Assembly: GCA_026315105.1 (NCBI GenBank)
Contig: CM048744.1
Coordinates: 351,417,168 to 351,481,167 of the forward strand
Reading direction: 5' to 3'
DNA from: Locusta migratoria
Taxonomy: Eukaryota; Arthropoda; Insecta; Orthoptera; Acrididae
Length of the DNA stretch: 64,000 nt
Shown here: positions 9,958-21,399 of the stretch, piece by piece
Position numbering within the stretch: the stretch's first letter is position 1
How the letters are laid out: every line of letters starts with the position of its first letter
Position numbers and translations under genes: made by a program
The notes under the pieces: model-generated
Told to the model about the DNA's origin: nothing
Database searches by the model: none
Seen by the model: the letters and a program-made list of their open reading frames with translations, nothing else

Positions 9958-11090
9958 TACATCAACATAGATACTGTGCAAACCACATTTAAGTGCCTGG
10001 CAGAGGGTAAATTAACCACTTTCATAACTTTTCTCTACCGTTCCATTCTCTAATAGCGCGCGGGAAGAAATAACACCTAAATCGTTCCGTTTTCCATCTG
10101 ATTTCTCTTATTTTATTGGGATGGTCATGTCTCCCTAAGTAGGTGGGTGCTAGCAAAATATTTTCACATTCAGAAGTAAAGGTCGGTGATTGAAACTTCG
10201 CAAACAGATCACGCCGCAATGAATAACTCTTTCTTTTAATGACTTCCACCCCAATTCTTGCAACATTTCCGTGACGCTTTCCGCCCCGTAACGTGATAAA
10301 ACAAAACGAGCTGCCCTTCTCTGAACCTTCTCAATGTCTTCCGTCATTCCCACTTGGTGAGGGTCCCACAAGGGGCAACAGTACTCCAGGAGAGGACGCA
10401 CAAGTGTAATGTAGGCAGTCTCTTTGGTGGAGCTGGTGCATCTTCGAAGCGTTCTGCCAATGAATCGTAACCTTTGGTTCGCCTTCCGCACAATATTTTC
10501 TACGTGTTCTCTCCATTCTAAGTTGTTCGTAATTGTAACTCCTAGGTATTTGGTAGAATTTGTCGCTCAGTTGAAGTTCATCGGATTTCTTTTAGTGGTC
10601 ATGAGTATTACTTCACACTTTTCTTTATTTAGTGTCAATTGCCAATTTTCGCACCATGTAGAAATTTTGTGTAAATCGCTTTGCAGTTGCTTTTGATCCT
10701 CTGTTGACTTTACTAACCGATAAACGACACCATCATCCGCGAACAGTCTAAGCGAGCTATTCAGAATGTCTCCTAAATCGTTTTTGGACACAAGGAAGAC
10801 CTATAACGCTTCCCTGTGGAACGCCAGATATCACTTCTGTTTTACTCGATGACTTACCGTCAATTACAACGAACTGTATCCTTTCTGATAGGAAATCGTG
10901 AATCCAATCGCACAATTGGGAAGATATTCCATAAGCACGCAATTTCATTAGAAGCCGCTTGTGGGGTTCAGTGTCAAAAGCGTTCCGGAAATCCAGAAAT
11001 ATGGAATCGATTTGAGATCCCTTGTCGATGGCACTTAACACTTCATGTGAATAAAGGGCAAGCTGCAAGTGTGCGTCGGTTTTCTATACA
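9958..11090 (-). pseudogene. CR1/L2-like LINE reverse transcriptase fragment (family L1)
   Basis: Minus-strand pieces in order are IFLDFRNAFDTEPHKRLL and GVPQGSV, then RLFADDGVVYRL (the catalytic FADD), GWKSLKERV and a C-terminal PTYLGRHDH segment. The EKVQRRAARFV motif is typical of the CR1/L2-like group. The 5' half is missing and the frame shifts more than once. It lies inside the Penelope element, between the parts encoding the RT-linker THT and DLYL residues, so it inserted later. Confidence 0.8.
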
Positions 11091-11189
11091 CAGAGTGGTC
11101 CAGTGATCCATCATTTTTTCTTTGTACTAATACATCTAAAAATGGTGAAGTCCCGTCTTTTTCAATCTTCATCGTAAACTGATGTTGTC

Positions 11190-12230
11190 ATGCACTGAAT
11201 TTAAATGAGAGTCGAATTTCTCTACCACGAGGCCATATAACGAAGGTGTCATCTACGTAGCGCCAGAACGTAGCGTAACACACTTTATGCATTTGCTACA
11301 TGCTAGTCGCGAGGTCTATTAAACTGCATTATAGTCTGTTGTTTCGTACCGTACCCTTTAAAAAATCAGTTTGCTTATCCCGTGATCAGAAATTCTGTTG
11401 CCAACATCATAAAAATTAATGATGGAAGGCGCAAGTTGAATTTAACTTTTCTTTAGTTACGCCTTTTATTTTGGATAAACAGTTCAGTAAAACAACATTC
11501 ACAACACTTTTAACATATATAAATTTCAATGTTATTAATTATTGTGTAATAAATTGTCGATATATTTTTCGATAAGTTGAACCAATGTGCTCTTTGGGAA
11601 TCTCACTTGTGACTGTGTAGGATGTTTAAGGTTATCTCTGGACTATTGGGTGTTAGCGTTAAGATGTGATTTTTGGCTTGTGTTTGAATAAGACTTGGGT
11701 CTTATTGACTTGTTCCATCTAGCTATTATGTTGCTAGAATTGTAACTTTTTTTAAGTTGTTAATTGGAAAAAGTGATACAGAATAAACCACAGTTGAACT
11801 TGTAGCAGTTTGTTTACTTCAAAAGTTATTTATTACGAGCACCCTGGAAACAAAAGTAGTTAACCATGCAGAGCGACAAAACGGAACTTCTAGCTGCTGA
11901 CATCACGGAGCCGAATTTAGAAGATGAGTACTAATGATTTATCTATGTTTTTTTTTTTTTTTTTAACTCTCCAATTTAAGATGTGGGTGGAGGAAATTTT
12001 GGCTGTACACGATTCTACCCAAGTTCCCGTTGCATAAGGAACAAAGTATCGGTACTGCTGCCCATACCTGCTAGAAGGGAGAGCTTTAGACACTATGGGC
12101 TTTAAAACAGCAGACTCGAGTGCCTTCTCCGCGAAATCCTCCGTAGCAAGGTTAGCCACCACAGGGGACAAACGGCTCCCCATGGAGACGCCGTCCGTTT
12201 GCCCAAAGATGGCGAACATTTCCAGGCCGA
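11190..12230 (-). pseudogene. Penelope-like reverse transcriptase fragments
   Basis: The segment from 12219 downward encodes DGVSMGSRLSPVVANL, the Penelope-type RT motif before the catalytic strand. The catalytic motif itself, WRYVDDTFVIWPRG, is at about 11270-11230. In intact elements these are close together. Here about 800 bp, including a poly-T run at 11949-11963, separates them. N-terminal RT parts are absent. Confidence 0.75.
11285..12090. repeat. unclassified insertion inside the Penelope RT
   Basis: About 800 bp splits two RT motifs. It includes an AATAAA at 11783-11788 and, on the plus strand, a short frame starting ATGCAGAGCGAC near 11865, as a retroelement leader might. Boundaries are approximate and I cannot assign a class. 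Confidence 0.35.
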
Positions 12231-12236
12231 AATATC

Positions 12237-12434
12237 AAAAATGTTCAAATGTTTGCACAGCTTATGGGACTAACTACGGGGTCATCAGTCCCTAAACTTA
12301 CAAACTACTTATGAACTACTAACGAACTAGGACGGCACAAATATCCATGCCCGAGGGGGGATTCGAACCCCCGACCGTAGTGGCCGTGGAGACCGTGACT
12401 GAAGCGCCTCAGTCCCCTCGGCCACCGCGGCCGG
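12237..12434 (-). repeat. tRNA-derived SINE, subfamily A2
   Basis: Minus-strand copy with intact B box, flanked by the 14-bp perfect target duplication CAGGCCGAAATATC at 12223-12236 and 12435-12448. It sits in the terminal repeat of the Penelope-like element. Confidence 0.9.
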
Positions 12435-12480
12435 CAGGCCGAAATATCGTGTCAGAATGACGACGGCATCCGGCTGATAT

Positions 12481-12902
12481 GTAACAAGCAAGATCTTGGC
12501 AGTATTTTATGCATTTACTTAAGAAACATTTTTATTATGAATTTATACCAGCTGTCAAATGTAAACATATGTCCTTAGGACATTCACAGTTCTCAGTGTT
12601 TTACCAAATCAATGTCAAAAGACAGCAAACATCATAAATGAACCTATCCATTGGTAGGAACATATAAAACATAATAGTTTAACATAAATGTCCAAATATA
12701 TTAAAGCACATGGTGGACCATAGAGTCATAACAAATTAGTGCTCAGACACTTAAGTAAAGTAATGGAATACATTTCAAATCTTATAAACAGACAACCTTT
12801 AATGTATATTCAATTCTACTTGATATTTGAACTGATTAAGGAAAGAAGGCGTAAAGCATGTATTCACTGTGTAGATAAAGTCACAATAGGCCGTATTATT
12901 TC
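12481..12902. other. no recognisable gene
   Basis: AT-rich, no repeat or coding signal identified. Confidence 0.5.
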
Positions 12903-12914
12903 CAATCATTAACA

Positions 12915-13117
12915 GCCGCGGTGGAGTAACCGAGCGGTCTAAAGCGCCTCGCTGCGAAGCGCGTGGTTGCTCGCCGTGGAGGTTCGAGTCCTCCCTGGGG
13001 CATGGGGGTGTGTGTTTGTCCTTGGGTTAGTTTACCTAGGTTTAAATAGTTTGTAAGCTATGGACTGATGACCACGCAATTTGGTCCGATAGACTTACAG
13101 ACATTTGAACATTTTTT
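12915..13117 (+). repeat. tRNA-derived SINE, subfamily A1
   Basis: Head GCCGCGGTGGAGTAACCGAG and B box GGTTCGAGTCC, closely like 2835-3038. Perfect 12-bp target duplication CAATCATTAACA at 12903-12914 and 13118-13129. Confidence 0.9.
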
Positions 13118-13129
13118 CAATCATTAACA

Positions 13130-13382
13130 AATTAAAAGCCACATCTATCTCAGCTATGTACATGATAGGAGTATTTGCTATTCATTACATTTCATGATAT
13201 TTATACAAATGTAATATGTATTTTTTGATTTCGTATTTATGAATATATTAAATATTTGAGTATCTGTACAAGTGTTTTTATGTGTTAGGAAGATTAAGTC
13301 AGGATTTAACTTTGTTTACAGATTATTAACATTCACATGATTTAGGAAAGGAAATTACAAATCAAATATTTTCATGTATTAA
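13130..13382. other. no recognisable gene
   Basis: AT-rich spacer. Confidence 0.5.
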
Positions 13383-13392
13383 CTGTTAACAA

Positions 13393-13583
13393 CAAAAAAA
13401 TGTTCAAATGTTTGTTAAGCTTATGGGACTTAACTACGGGGTCATCAGTCCCTAAACTTATAAACTACTTACAAACTAGGACGGCACAAATATCCATGCC
13501 CGAGGGGGGATTCGAACCCCCGACCGTAGTGGCCGTGCTGACCGTGACTGGAGCGCCTCAGTCACCTCGGCCACCGCGGCCGG
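13393..13583 (-). repeat. tRNA-derived SINE, subfamily A2
   Basis: Minus-strand copy with B box GGTTCGAATCC, flanked by the 10-bp duplication CTGTTAACAA at 13383-13392 and 13584-13593. Confidence 0.88.
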
Positions 13584-14104
13584 CTGTTAACAAAAATGCT
13601 AGGCATTGTTAGGATTACTATATAAGGAGGGCCAGCAGAGGCCATTGGAAGGCAGTTCTGATTGAGATTTCGAGGCCGTCACTATGTCGGTCAGCTTATT
13701 GTATTTGCATTGTTGAAGTGTTGGTCATAATTGTGAACAGTTATCGAAATTAAACAACGATTTCAACTTTACCTGGTGTTGCTCTTAATTACTGGTTATC
13801 CACTGAGGTACACCTGAATTGGAGAAACTTGCTCCAGCTGCACGTATTGTGGAGAATTCCACATGTTTCTGCATTATTGAAATTATAGATGCAGATCTCC
13901 GAGCAGTTACACCGATCTCCGAGCTATCAAGGTAACACTGATTTTACAAACTTTTAGTGCTGCGACTATTTCGCAGATGGTGGAGGAACCTACATCTTAA
14001 AAACTGTTATTACTGCGACTATTTTGATGCGACGACATATAATATTTATTACGTCGCAATTGTTTGATGAAGCTGGTATAAATGGATTGTTACACCGCAC
14101 GGCC
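13584..14104 (+). repeat. possible LTR-like sequence
   Basis: Contains a TATA-like CTATATAAGG at 13619-13628 and, about 170 bp on, ACTGGTTATCCACTGAG near 13790. The latter resembles a half-tRNA primer site as used by copia-type elements. No gag or pol follows. Weak call. Confidence 0.25.
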
Positions 14105-14202
14105 GCACACCCCAGTGGCGGCGCTAGGCGTCGGCGACGTCGGCAACCGCCGACGGCCTCGCGCCTGTGGGGGCCTCGCAAAACATTGTTAATATTTTAG
14201 TT

Positions 14203-14398
14203 TTTTTTTTTTTTATATTTGATGTTTAAAGGTGCTCTTCAACTGCTAGGTTATGTAGCGACGACCTACATCTAACTTAACGCTAGCTTAACCAAAGGAC
14301 GAACACAACATCCGTACGCAAAGGTAGTATTCGACCCGCGACGAAAGCGATCTCGTACACCGTGGTATGACGCCTTAGTGCGCTTGGCCCGGCCCGGC
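14203..14398 (-). repeat. tRNA-derived SINE, family B
   Basis: On the minus strand a tRNA-like head (GGCCAAGCGCACTAAGGCGT) leads into a GTTGTGTTCGTCC body and a GTCGTCGCTACAT tail, ending in a poly-A run. Imperfect 12-bp duplications near 14191-14202 and 14399-14410 (about 10 of 12 matching) bound it. It is nested in the hAT element. The B box is degraded. Confidence 0.7.
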
Positions 14399-14508
14399 AA
14401 CTATTTAGTTGTCCGGATTTATTTCCGTATGAGTGCAGCAGTGATGCAATTTTTAGTTAAACAGGCCTATTTGCAAAACAACTTCCTCAGTACATTTTAG
14501 AAAACTAT

Positions 14509-14754
14509 TTGCAAGAAGTGTATCCAAATGTTTATATAACAATCAGAATCATGCTCACAGTTCCAGTGAGTACAGCTTCTGCCGAGAGCAGCTTCTCAAA
14601 GTTAAAATTGATTAACACTAACTTGAGAAGCCCAGTGAGCCAGGAAAGACCATGTGCCTTCTCTGTAGGCCTACTGTCAATTGATGCCGAAATAGCGGCT
14701 AGTATTACTTATGATCTGATCTTAAAAATTTCAGTCAGGCAAAAAGCCCAATAG
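14509..14754 (+). pseudogene. hAT transposase C-terminal dimerisation domain fragment
   Basis: The translated segment has PVSTASAESSFSKLKLI followed by LRSPVSQER, the conserved C-terminal hAT dimerisation region. Only about 80 residues remain and the catalytic core is missing, so it is a relic. It is inside the terminal repeats of the 14113-14956 element, in the same orientation. Confidence 0.85.
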
Positions 14755-14964
14755 TCTATTTTAATTTTCGTTTGTTCATTGTTTTTTTTTCATTGCAATA
14801 ATACTTGTAAATTACGCTTATAAAATTTTAGTGTAATGATCATTGATGTATAATTCAGCCCATTTTATTTAACATTTTCTTCCTTACTGAAAAAATGAAA
14901 GGGGCCTCGCAAAGACGAGTTTGCCGACTCCCAGTTTTCGTCTAGCGCCGCCATTGGCACACCC

Positions 14965-15739
14965 GAAAGTTACTGTATGAAGAAATACGCCGGGAAAGCT
15001 TCATAAGTCACAACAAGATGCGTATCGTGCAGTGAAAGCAGTGAACCTGCACTCGTTTTAGACACCAGGCCGGTACGAGTCAGAAAGACGGGCTGCTTCG
15101 CTGAGGCGAAGGCCACGTGCTCGGTTGGTGTGCTGAGCGTCGCTTCTTGCTGGGAGCAGATACTGTAGCGGCCTTCTGGCCTGCTCGCGGTTCCACGCTG
15201 GTAAAGCCCTGTATAGGGAAAGTATGGCCAGCCTGTAAGCGTCGGCCATGCTGGGCCTATTCCGCTGCAGCTTACGCTCCGACCGCTACAACGTTCCCAG
15301 CGCTTAACAATACTTATCAACCGATTTTGAGAAAACTATTCGATAACAAATGTAATTTTTTCACGTGTTATATTGTGACATATTCGCTCGATAATGATCT
15401 CAATTTATATTCATTATTACTTATAGTTTCCGTGCTACATCAAATTAAGTAAACTACTGCGCAAAATTTTGAAGAGTTTACAGAGGATAAATCGCATTGC
15501 GTAGACTTTATGTATAGTCGATTTTAGCACATACAATGCTGCGGACGAAATGTAGGTGAGATATCGAAATTTTATTTAAGGTTGAGAGCAGAACGATAAG
15601 ACTTTTAATTCTCGAGATACAGGGTGTTATATCCGACGGACAGATGCGGCAACTTCGCGTAGTTCTGTCCATGCGGACCTGGCTGCTCTACGGAGTATTT
15701 TTCGTCCGATTTTAAGAAAACTGTTTTGTTTTTGGCTCC
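14965..15739. other. intergenic with a GC-rich block (15000-15310)
   Basis: The GC-rich block has open frames on both strands that look compositional. Its minus strand has GGCCATACTTTCCCTATACAG near 15210-15230, which resembles plus-strand 17685-17705. I see no gene. Confidence 0.4.
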
Positions 15740-15750
15740 AGATCTAAAGA

Positions 15751-15950
15751 AAAATGTTCAAATGTTTGTACAGTCCATGGGACTTAATTACGGGGTCATC
15801 AGTCCTTAAACTTACAAACTACTTATGAACTACTTACGAACTAGGACGGCACAAATATCCATGCCCGAGGGGGGGATTCGAACCCCCGACCCTAGTGGCC
15901 GTGCAGACCGTGACTGGAGCGCCTTAGTCTCCTCGGCCACCGCGGCCGGC
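15751..15950 (-). repeat. tRNA-derived SINE, subfamily A2
   Basis: Minus-strand copy, B box intact, 11-bp duplication AGATCTAAAGA at 15740-15750 and 15951-15961. Confidence 0.9.
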
Positions 15951-15961
15951 AGATCTAAAGA

Positions 15962-16613
15962 GTTCACCTATAAATTCAGATTGACCTGTACCGTAGCCAA
16001 ATATTCGAAAAGACGATGAATATGTCGTTATCGGAGCATAGCGTAAATGAAGAAAACAATTAAGATTATCGATAAGTCTTTATAAGTATTTTCTTGCGTA
16101 TTGTGTACTTATATCTCACATGAACTACGAAAAATGCGAGGAGATACCCACTACATGACTTTTACCAGAAACAGAAATTAAAGGTCCCTTTACAACGCCA
16201 ATTACATTTGAATGTCTAATATATGTCTTGTTTCAATTCCTTTTTTCCTGTAATGATACAGTCTAACACATGAAAACGAATGAGAAAAGCTTGTTTCAGG
16301 AACTGTATATTAATTTCATATCCGAACGGGAATCCAGTTCACTCACTAATATGTCAAAACTTTGTGTATTTTCGGCAGCTACTGTACCCGCAGATAAAAT
16401 CAACGACGCGTGAATAATTTAACCTCACGACATTGTGCAGGAATTTTCTTCACAAATTTATTAAAGTTAAAAGTATATATATAGGTATCTGCTGCGTGAT
16501 CCATTCGTCAGTGAATCTTTAATCTATTAATTTACATTATGAATTAAAATCATCACAGGACAAGAACCGAAGTTCGCTTCTGGACTCCTAGTTTTCTCTG
16601 ACGACTTTCATCA
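15962..16613. other. no recognisable gene
   Basis: AT-rich, no signals identified. Confidence 0.5.
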
Positions 16614-16621
16614 GCCAGACT

Positions 16622-17435
16622 TAGGGTTGCCAGATTGAACTCGAGGCAGGCCCGGAGACCAGACGTTCCCCCCTCCCCCTTGGCCAATGACTCACAAACC
16701 TAATAATCTCCTCCCTCCCAGCAAGTAGATGAGATAGTGCATATTCTGTACTTACACTTACACTGATCAGTATCGACTTTTCGTAGCCACTCTTTATAAT
16801 TTTCTTTCTGCAACCATTCTTCATGGAACGAACTTAGATATCGTCTCTTCATTTCACTGTTATTGCTCACTAATCTGAGTTGATGTAAGCTTGTCTGTTC
16901 TCACACGATCCGAGTATTCCAAAAATTGCCGGTAAACTGATAACAAACAATGAACGAACGAACACAAATAATAGACGTCGCCAGTTGACACGTTGCCGCA
17001 ACAGTGTTTGCTTAATAATGCGCTAGCCGATTCTACCGACGCACAATGAAAAGTTTTCAGAGGAAGAACAGAAAAGTAGCGTTTTGTTGCAATAAGAAAT
17101 TGACATTTATATAAAGTTATTCATAACTACTAGAGAGGAGCCGGCTGGGAATGGCCCAGCGCACTGAGGCGTCTTGCCGCGGTGCGCGAGGCTGCTCCCG
17201 CCAGAGGTTCGATTCCCACCCTAGGGCATGGACGTTGTGTTCGTCCTTAGTTTAAGTTACGTGAAGTTCGATGCAGATCGTCGCTACATGAGCATAGTAC
17301 TTAAAAAGCGCCGAAAAAAAAGTTATGATGAAGGTTACATTCAAGCCCGGAGATGAGAGTCATTGGCCCGTAGACCCGGAGAATTCATTCCAAGCCCGGG
17401 CACTCCGGGCGGCGCCCGGAGATCTGGCAACCCTA
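16622..17435. mobile_element. non-autonomous hAT element
   Basis: Terminal repeats TAGGGTTGCCAGAT and its complement ATCTGGCAACCCTA are flanked by a perfect 8-bp duplication GCCAGACT at 16614-16621 and 17436-17443. The interior (814 bp) holds no transposase and carries a SINE-B copy. Confidence 0.9.
17132..17291 (+). repeat. tRNA-derived SINE, family B
   Basis: Head GCCGGCTGGGAATGGCCCAG, B box GGTTCGATTCC, body GACGTTGTGTTCGTCC and tail GCAGATCGTCGCTACATGAG. Related to the minus-strand copy at 14203-14398. Weak flanking similarity (CATAACTACT / CATAGTACTT) may be the target duplication. Confidence 0.75.
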
Positions 17436-17559
17436 GCCAGACTGTTCATTTTCCTTCTATTTCTCATACCTAATGGAAGTACTATAATGTTTACCTCCCT
17501 TCTCCACTTCTTGAAAACACCCAAAAGTACAACACTGTGGCATTATTCAAACCAAAACA

Positions 17560-18060
17560 TACGAATATTCACAAGGCTTCTCATGGCAGCCAAGCAACGT
17601 ATAGGACCAATATGGCGGAAAGAAGCACGCGACTCGATTTCAGCCAATCACGAGCTGCAGAGGGCGGCACGCGGCGCGGAAAAGGATGGCCGTACTTTCC
17701 CTATTCAGAGCTTTACTCGCTGTCGCCTCTCACTGGTCTCTGAGGGAAGCTGCCAGCTCCCGTAATTACTCTGCTAGAAAGCACTCGCCCAAACTCGTCT
17801 GCCGGCGCAGTCTGACGAAACAGCGCTGCGGTTGCTGTCGCAACAAGTACTCTCGCGACCGCGCCACAAAAAGCGGAGTGCACTAAACTGCCGACAGGAG
17901 AGCGGCGTCTGCAGGTGAGAGTGACCGGCGCTTCCCACAGCTGACAATTACGTATGTACTCCTCGTGCTGACATTTATCCAAGTAGAACGCGGCCGACCA
18001 GTTCTCAGCTGGGATATATACTGACCGCAATGAAATGTGCTCTTATCACGGCACAACGGC
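17560..18060. promoter_or_regulatory. GC/CpG-rich block, promoter-like or LTR-like
   Basis: Contains ACCAATATGGCGGAAAG (resembling a YY1-type start-site motif) near 17607 and a CCAAT box in CAGCCAATCACGAG at about 17640. CpG-rich sequence follows. No downstream gene is recognised, so this may be repeat-derived. A further GC-rich block lies at 18590-18710. Confidence 0.25.
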
Positions 18061-19330
18061 AAATATGTCCTGCTCAGATTCATACACTGCCCACCGTAAG
18101 TTTGGAAACACCATCCTCTGTTTTCGAACGGAGCAAGATGGAAGTGATGGTTAGAATACGGAATAGCAAACTCGTATAAAGGTTAATAATAACACAGTAA
18201 TGTACATTGTGATATTCCTGGCCTATGGCCACTTCATATTTCTGGCCGTTGGCTGTTTCTTTGCTAGCATCGTATGTGTCTTAAATGGGGAAGAAAGACA
18301 GAAATGCAGCATATGTTGAAATATGGGGTGGGGAGCAGTAGCATATGGCACAGTAGGTGCTGGTTCCCATGGGAAAGCCCGCCTATGTTACTGGTACTCT
18401 CCTCGCATTGGCTGCTGCATTTCACGTCACTTAATTTCTTTTGAAACTAGTTTTGTTTATTATATACTAAATATTAATTATTCAGAGCTGAGAATTTGTG
18501 ATAAATATCTCTCAAGGAGAGGCTAGGTTTCGACAGTTAAAAAGTTTAAGGTGTCTTCTCTTATTGTAACAAGAGAAGAGCGATTTTGCAAAAGGCGCGC
18601 GACGGCCCTGTTTTGGCGCGAAATAGAGCGTCAGGTGCCCTCTCGCAACGCGCCGCAGTTTCAGTCTCGAGCTGACCGCTATACGCGCCGGACCGTGCCG
18701 GTAATGAGTAAAGTTTTGTGTAATTGTGATAACAGTCGAGGTCTCAACATGAACTACGGGCAGCATAGGGCGTGTCGGATTAACAATAGTTGTTCATATT
18801 TTATTATTCTGAATCTAGACGTAAAATTAAAAATCTCGCGAGTCGCTTCTTATGCTTCCATCCTACCGAACTTATTTTAGCCTCACTTGTATGCTGAAGA
18901 AGAACCAACGACCTGTGTGCCGTCTTCCGCGCTGGGGACACAACTATAGAAGACAACAGGTTAGTCAGAACTCTATGCTTTCCATAAAGACTTGGACAGC
19001 AACTACGGCACCTAGTGCGTACTGTAGGGCGGTACAAACGCACACTGCTACGCAACAGCATCCGCAAGGATGTGGAGGTTTTAGGGGACTTGTGGGAGGA
19101 AGCAGTAGTAACTTCTCCGTCCACAAATAAAAACCTAGGAAGCTTGTAACATTTGATTATTGTACATATACATATACATTGTAACATATCAGTATTGCTC
19201 CGTTTTAAAGCGACGTTACCTGTCCAAGCAGTTCTACTAAACACGCCAGGTGACGCGCGTAGACCGCATGGCTATGTAGAGGTACGTTGTTTACAGTTCT
19301 GATCACTTGTAGCTACGTTTGCATAAAGGT
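18061..19330. other. no recognisable gene
   Basis: Mixed sequence with a GC-rich patch at 18590-18710. Several overlapping open frames on both strands, none with a motif I recognise. Confidence 0.4.
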
Positions 19331-19334
19331 ATAA

Positions 19335-21240
19335 CACGCCGCGAAAGTAATTGAATCTGGCCCCAAAGTGCCAGATTCCTTATGAATAACGGGTAATGAC
19401 GATCACTTTGCACCAAGAAGGCAATAGTGTCCGACAAATAGCAAAGAAACTGAAGATTTCCGTCAGCGGAGTTGTCAAAACCATGCACCGGCATCGAGAA
19501 ACAGCCTCCTATGAAGATCGTCCTCGCTCAGGAGTACCCAGGAAAATATCAGAACGCCAGCAAAAGTATTTGGTAGTGACCAGTAAACGTAACAGTTAAA
19601 ACTGTCCGTGTATTGCCTGCTGAACTAAACGCAACGAGGGATACACCGGTGAGTGAGTCAACAGTGAGACGACGCCTGGCAGACAACAACCTCCGAGAAA
19701 ACCACTGTTGCGCCCTGTTAACAAGGAGAAAAGGCTTCAGTGGGCTAAGACATGCTAACATTGTATAGCAGGGGATTGGGAAAGTCTTATTCCCTAATGA
19801 ATCCAAGATCGAAATATTTGGAAGTAAACGCCGTCAATTTGGAAGCCGTTTACCCTATGAACACTTGAATCCTCGGCGTGCAATGAAGGGGGTTCTGTGA
19901 TGGTATGGAGATGCTTTGGTGAAATTGATGGTAAAAGGATTATCGTGTCATTTTCCAGCGACATTAGCAGATGACATGCAGCGACATTAGCATTTTTGCA
20001 GATGATGCTATAGTATATAGAGATGTTGTAACAATGGAAAATTGTATTGAAATGCAGGAGGATCTGCATCGAATTGACGCATGTTGCGGGGAATGGTAAT
20101 TTCATCTCAATGCAGATAAGTGTAATGTGCTGCGAATATATAGAAAGAAAGATCCTATATCATTTAGCTTCACTATAGCAGGTCAGCAACTGGGAGCAGT
20201 TAACTTAATTCCTAAGTTATCTGGGAGTAGGCATTAGGAGTGATTTAAAATGGAACGACCATATAAAATCAATCGTCGGTAAAGCAGATGCCAGACTTAG
20301 ATTCATTGGAAGAATCCTACGGAAATGCAGTCCGAAAACAAAGGAGGTAGGTTACGCCACACTTGTTCGCCCGCTGCTTGAATACTGCTCACCGGTGTGG
20401 GATTCGTACCAGGTGTGGTTGATAGAGGAAGTAGAGAAGATGCAACGGAGAGCAGCGCGCTTCGTTACAGGATCATTTGATAATCGAGAAAGCGTTACGG
20501 AGATGATCGATAAACTCCAGTGGAAGACTCTGCAGGAGAGACGCTCTGTCGCTCGGTACGGGCTTTTGTCGAAGTTTCGAGAACATACATTTACTGAGGA
20601 GTCTAGCAGTATATTGCTCCATCCTACGTATATCTCACGAAGAGATCATGATGAAAAATTCAGAGAGATTAGAGCCCAAACAGAGGCATACCGACAATCT
20701 TTCTTTCCGCGAACAATAGGTGACTGGAATAGGAGGGAGAACCGATTGTGGTACTCAAGGTACCCTCATCCACACACCGTCGGATGGCTTGCGGAGTATG
20801 AATGTAGATGTAGACATGCTAAGACATCTTGTTTGCGTATGATTGTGAAAGGGTTTGTCTTGCAGCAAGACGACTCGAAACATACATCTCGCTTGTGCCA
20901 GAACTATGTGAAGTCTGTAGAGGTTCGTAAAATATTGAAAAACATGGAATGGCCGCCCCACTTACCTGATTGTATCCCAGTCGAACTGCTATTGGATGAA
21001 TTAGACAGGACGATCTGAAAACGAAATATTATGAGTGGGACACAATTATTGTGGGAGGTCCCGCAGCAAGAACTGAGATAAATTCCAACGGAAACCTTGG
21101 CAAAAAGGACGCAGCGTATGCAGAGAGTGTGCAAGGCAGTGATGAAAGCAAAGGGTGGCTATTTTGAGGAATCGAAAATTTGATTGTTACATCTTCCTGT
21201 GTATTATTCGAGATTAATAAACATTTGGAAAACAACAAAG
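19335..21240 (+). pseudogene. Tc1-like transposase (family T2), split by a LINE
   Basis: The N-terminal helix-turn-helix part at 19396-19560 reads TITLHQEGNSVRQIAKKLKI. It is followed by KVLFPNESKIEIFGSKRRQ near 19780-19835 (first catalytic region, with D replaced by N in the expected SDESK motif). After an 840-bp LINE insertion it resumes at about 20815 with GFVLQQDDSKHTSRLCQNYV, the second catalytic region. Terminal repeats are not clear to me. Confidence 0.8.
19975..20815 (+). pseudogene. CR1/L2-like LINE fragment (family L1) inside Tc1
   Basis: Starts at the catalytic motif IFADDAIVYRDVV, then LGVGIRSDLKWNDHI and a long C-terminal frame (20395 on) with VEKMQRRAARFVTGSF and PTYISRRDH. It ends in an ATGTAG-type 3' repeat. 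The 5' end is truncated as expected for target-primed integration. GACATGC near both junctions may be the target duplication. Confidence 0.85.
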
Positions 21241-21399
21241 TGCATTTTTATAATGTATTTCCTTTCCATTGTCTATAATTACTAGGTGTTTCAAACCTAC
21301 AGAGGGTAGCGTAGATGTAGAAGAGGACAAATAGATTCCCAACTTAAATGGCAGCTTAAAAACCATTTAAATCAAAAAGTCCTGATATATTCTCGCCCC

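Larger units (their letters stand above)
8985..12480 (-). mobile_element. Penelope-like element, disrupted by later insertions
   Basis: On the minus strand the remnant has a reverse transcriptase part (about 12230-11190) followed by a GIY-YIG endonuclease part (about 9945-9290), the domain order of Penelope-like elements. The 3' end near 8999-9043 recurs in inverted orientation directly upstream of the RT fragment (12449-12474 plus 12221-12236), as seen in rearranged Penelope insertions. Interruptions are a CR1/L2-like LINE (9958-11090), an unknown insertion (about 11285-12090) and a SINE (12237-12434). Confidence 0.8.
14113..14956 (+). mobile_element. hAT element, internally deleted, with transposase C-terminus
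   Basis: Terminal repeats CAGTGGCGGCGCTAGGCG and its inverted partner (ending CTAGCGCCGCCATTG) are flanked by a perfect 8-bp duplication GCACACCC at 14105-14112 and 14957-14964. That length defines hAT insertion. The body retains only the end of a transposase gene (14509-14754) and a SINE-B. At 844 bp it is much shorter than an autonomous hAT, so it is a deletion derivative. Confidence 0.9.

Noticed and set aside
14970..15452. Genes in the GC-rich block
   Set aside because: Overlapping frames on both strands without motifs or splice logic.
17713..19244. Several frames of 60-146 codons
   Set aside because: GC-rich, overlapping on both strands, no recognisable domain.
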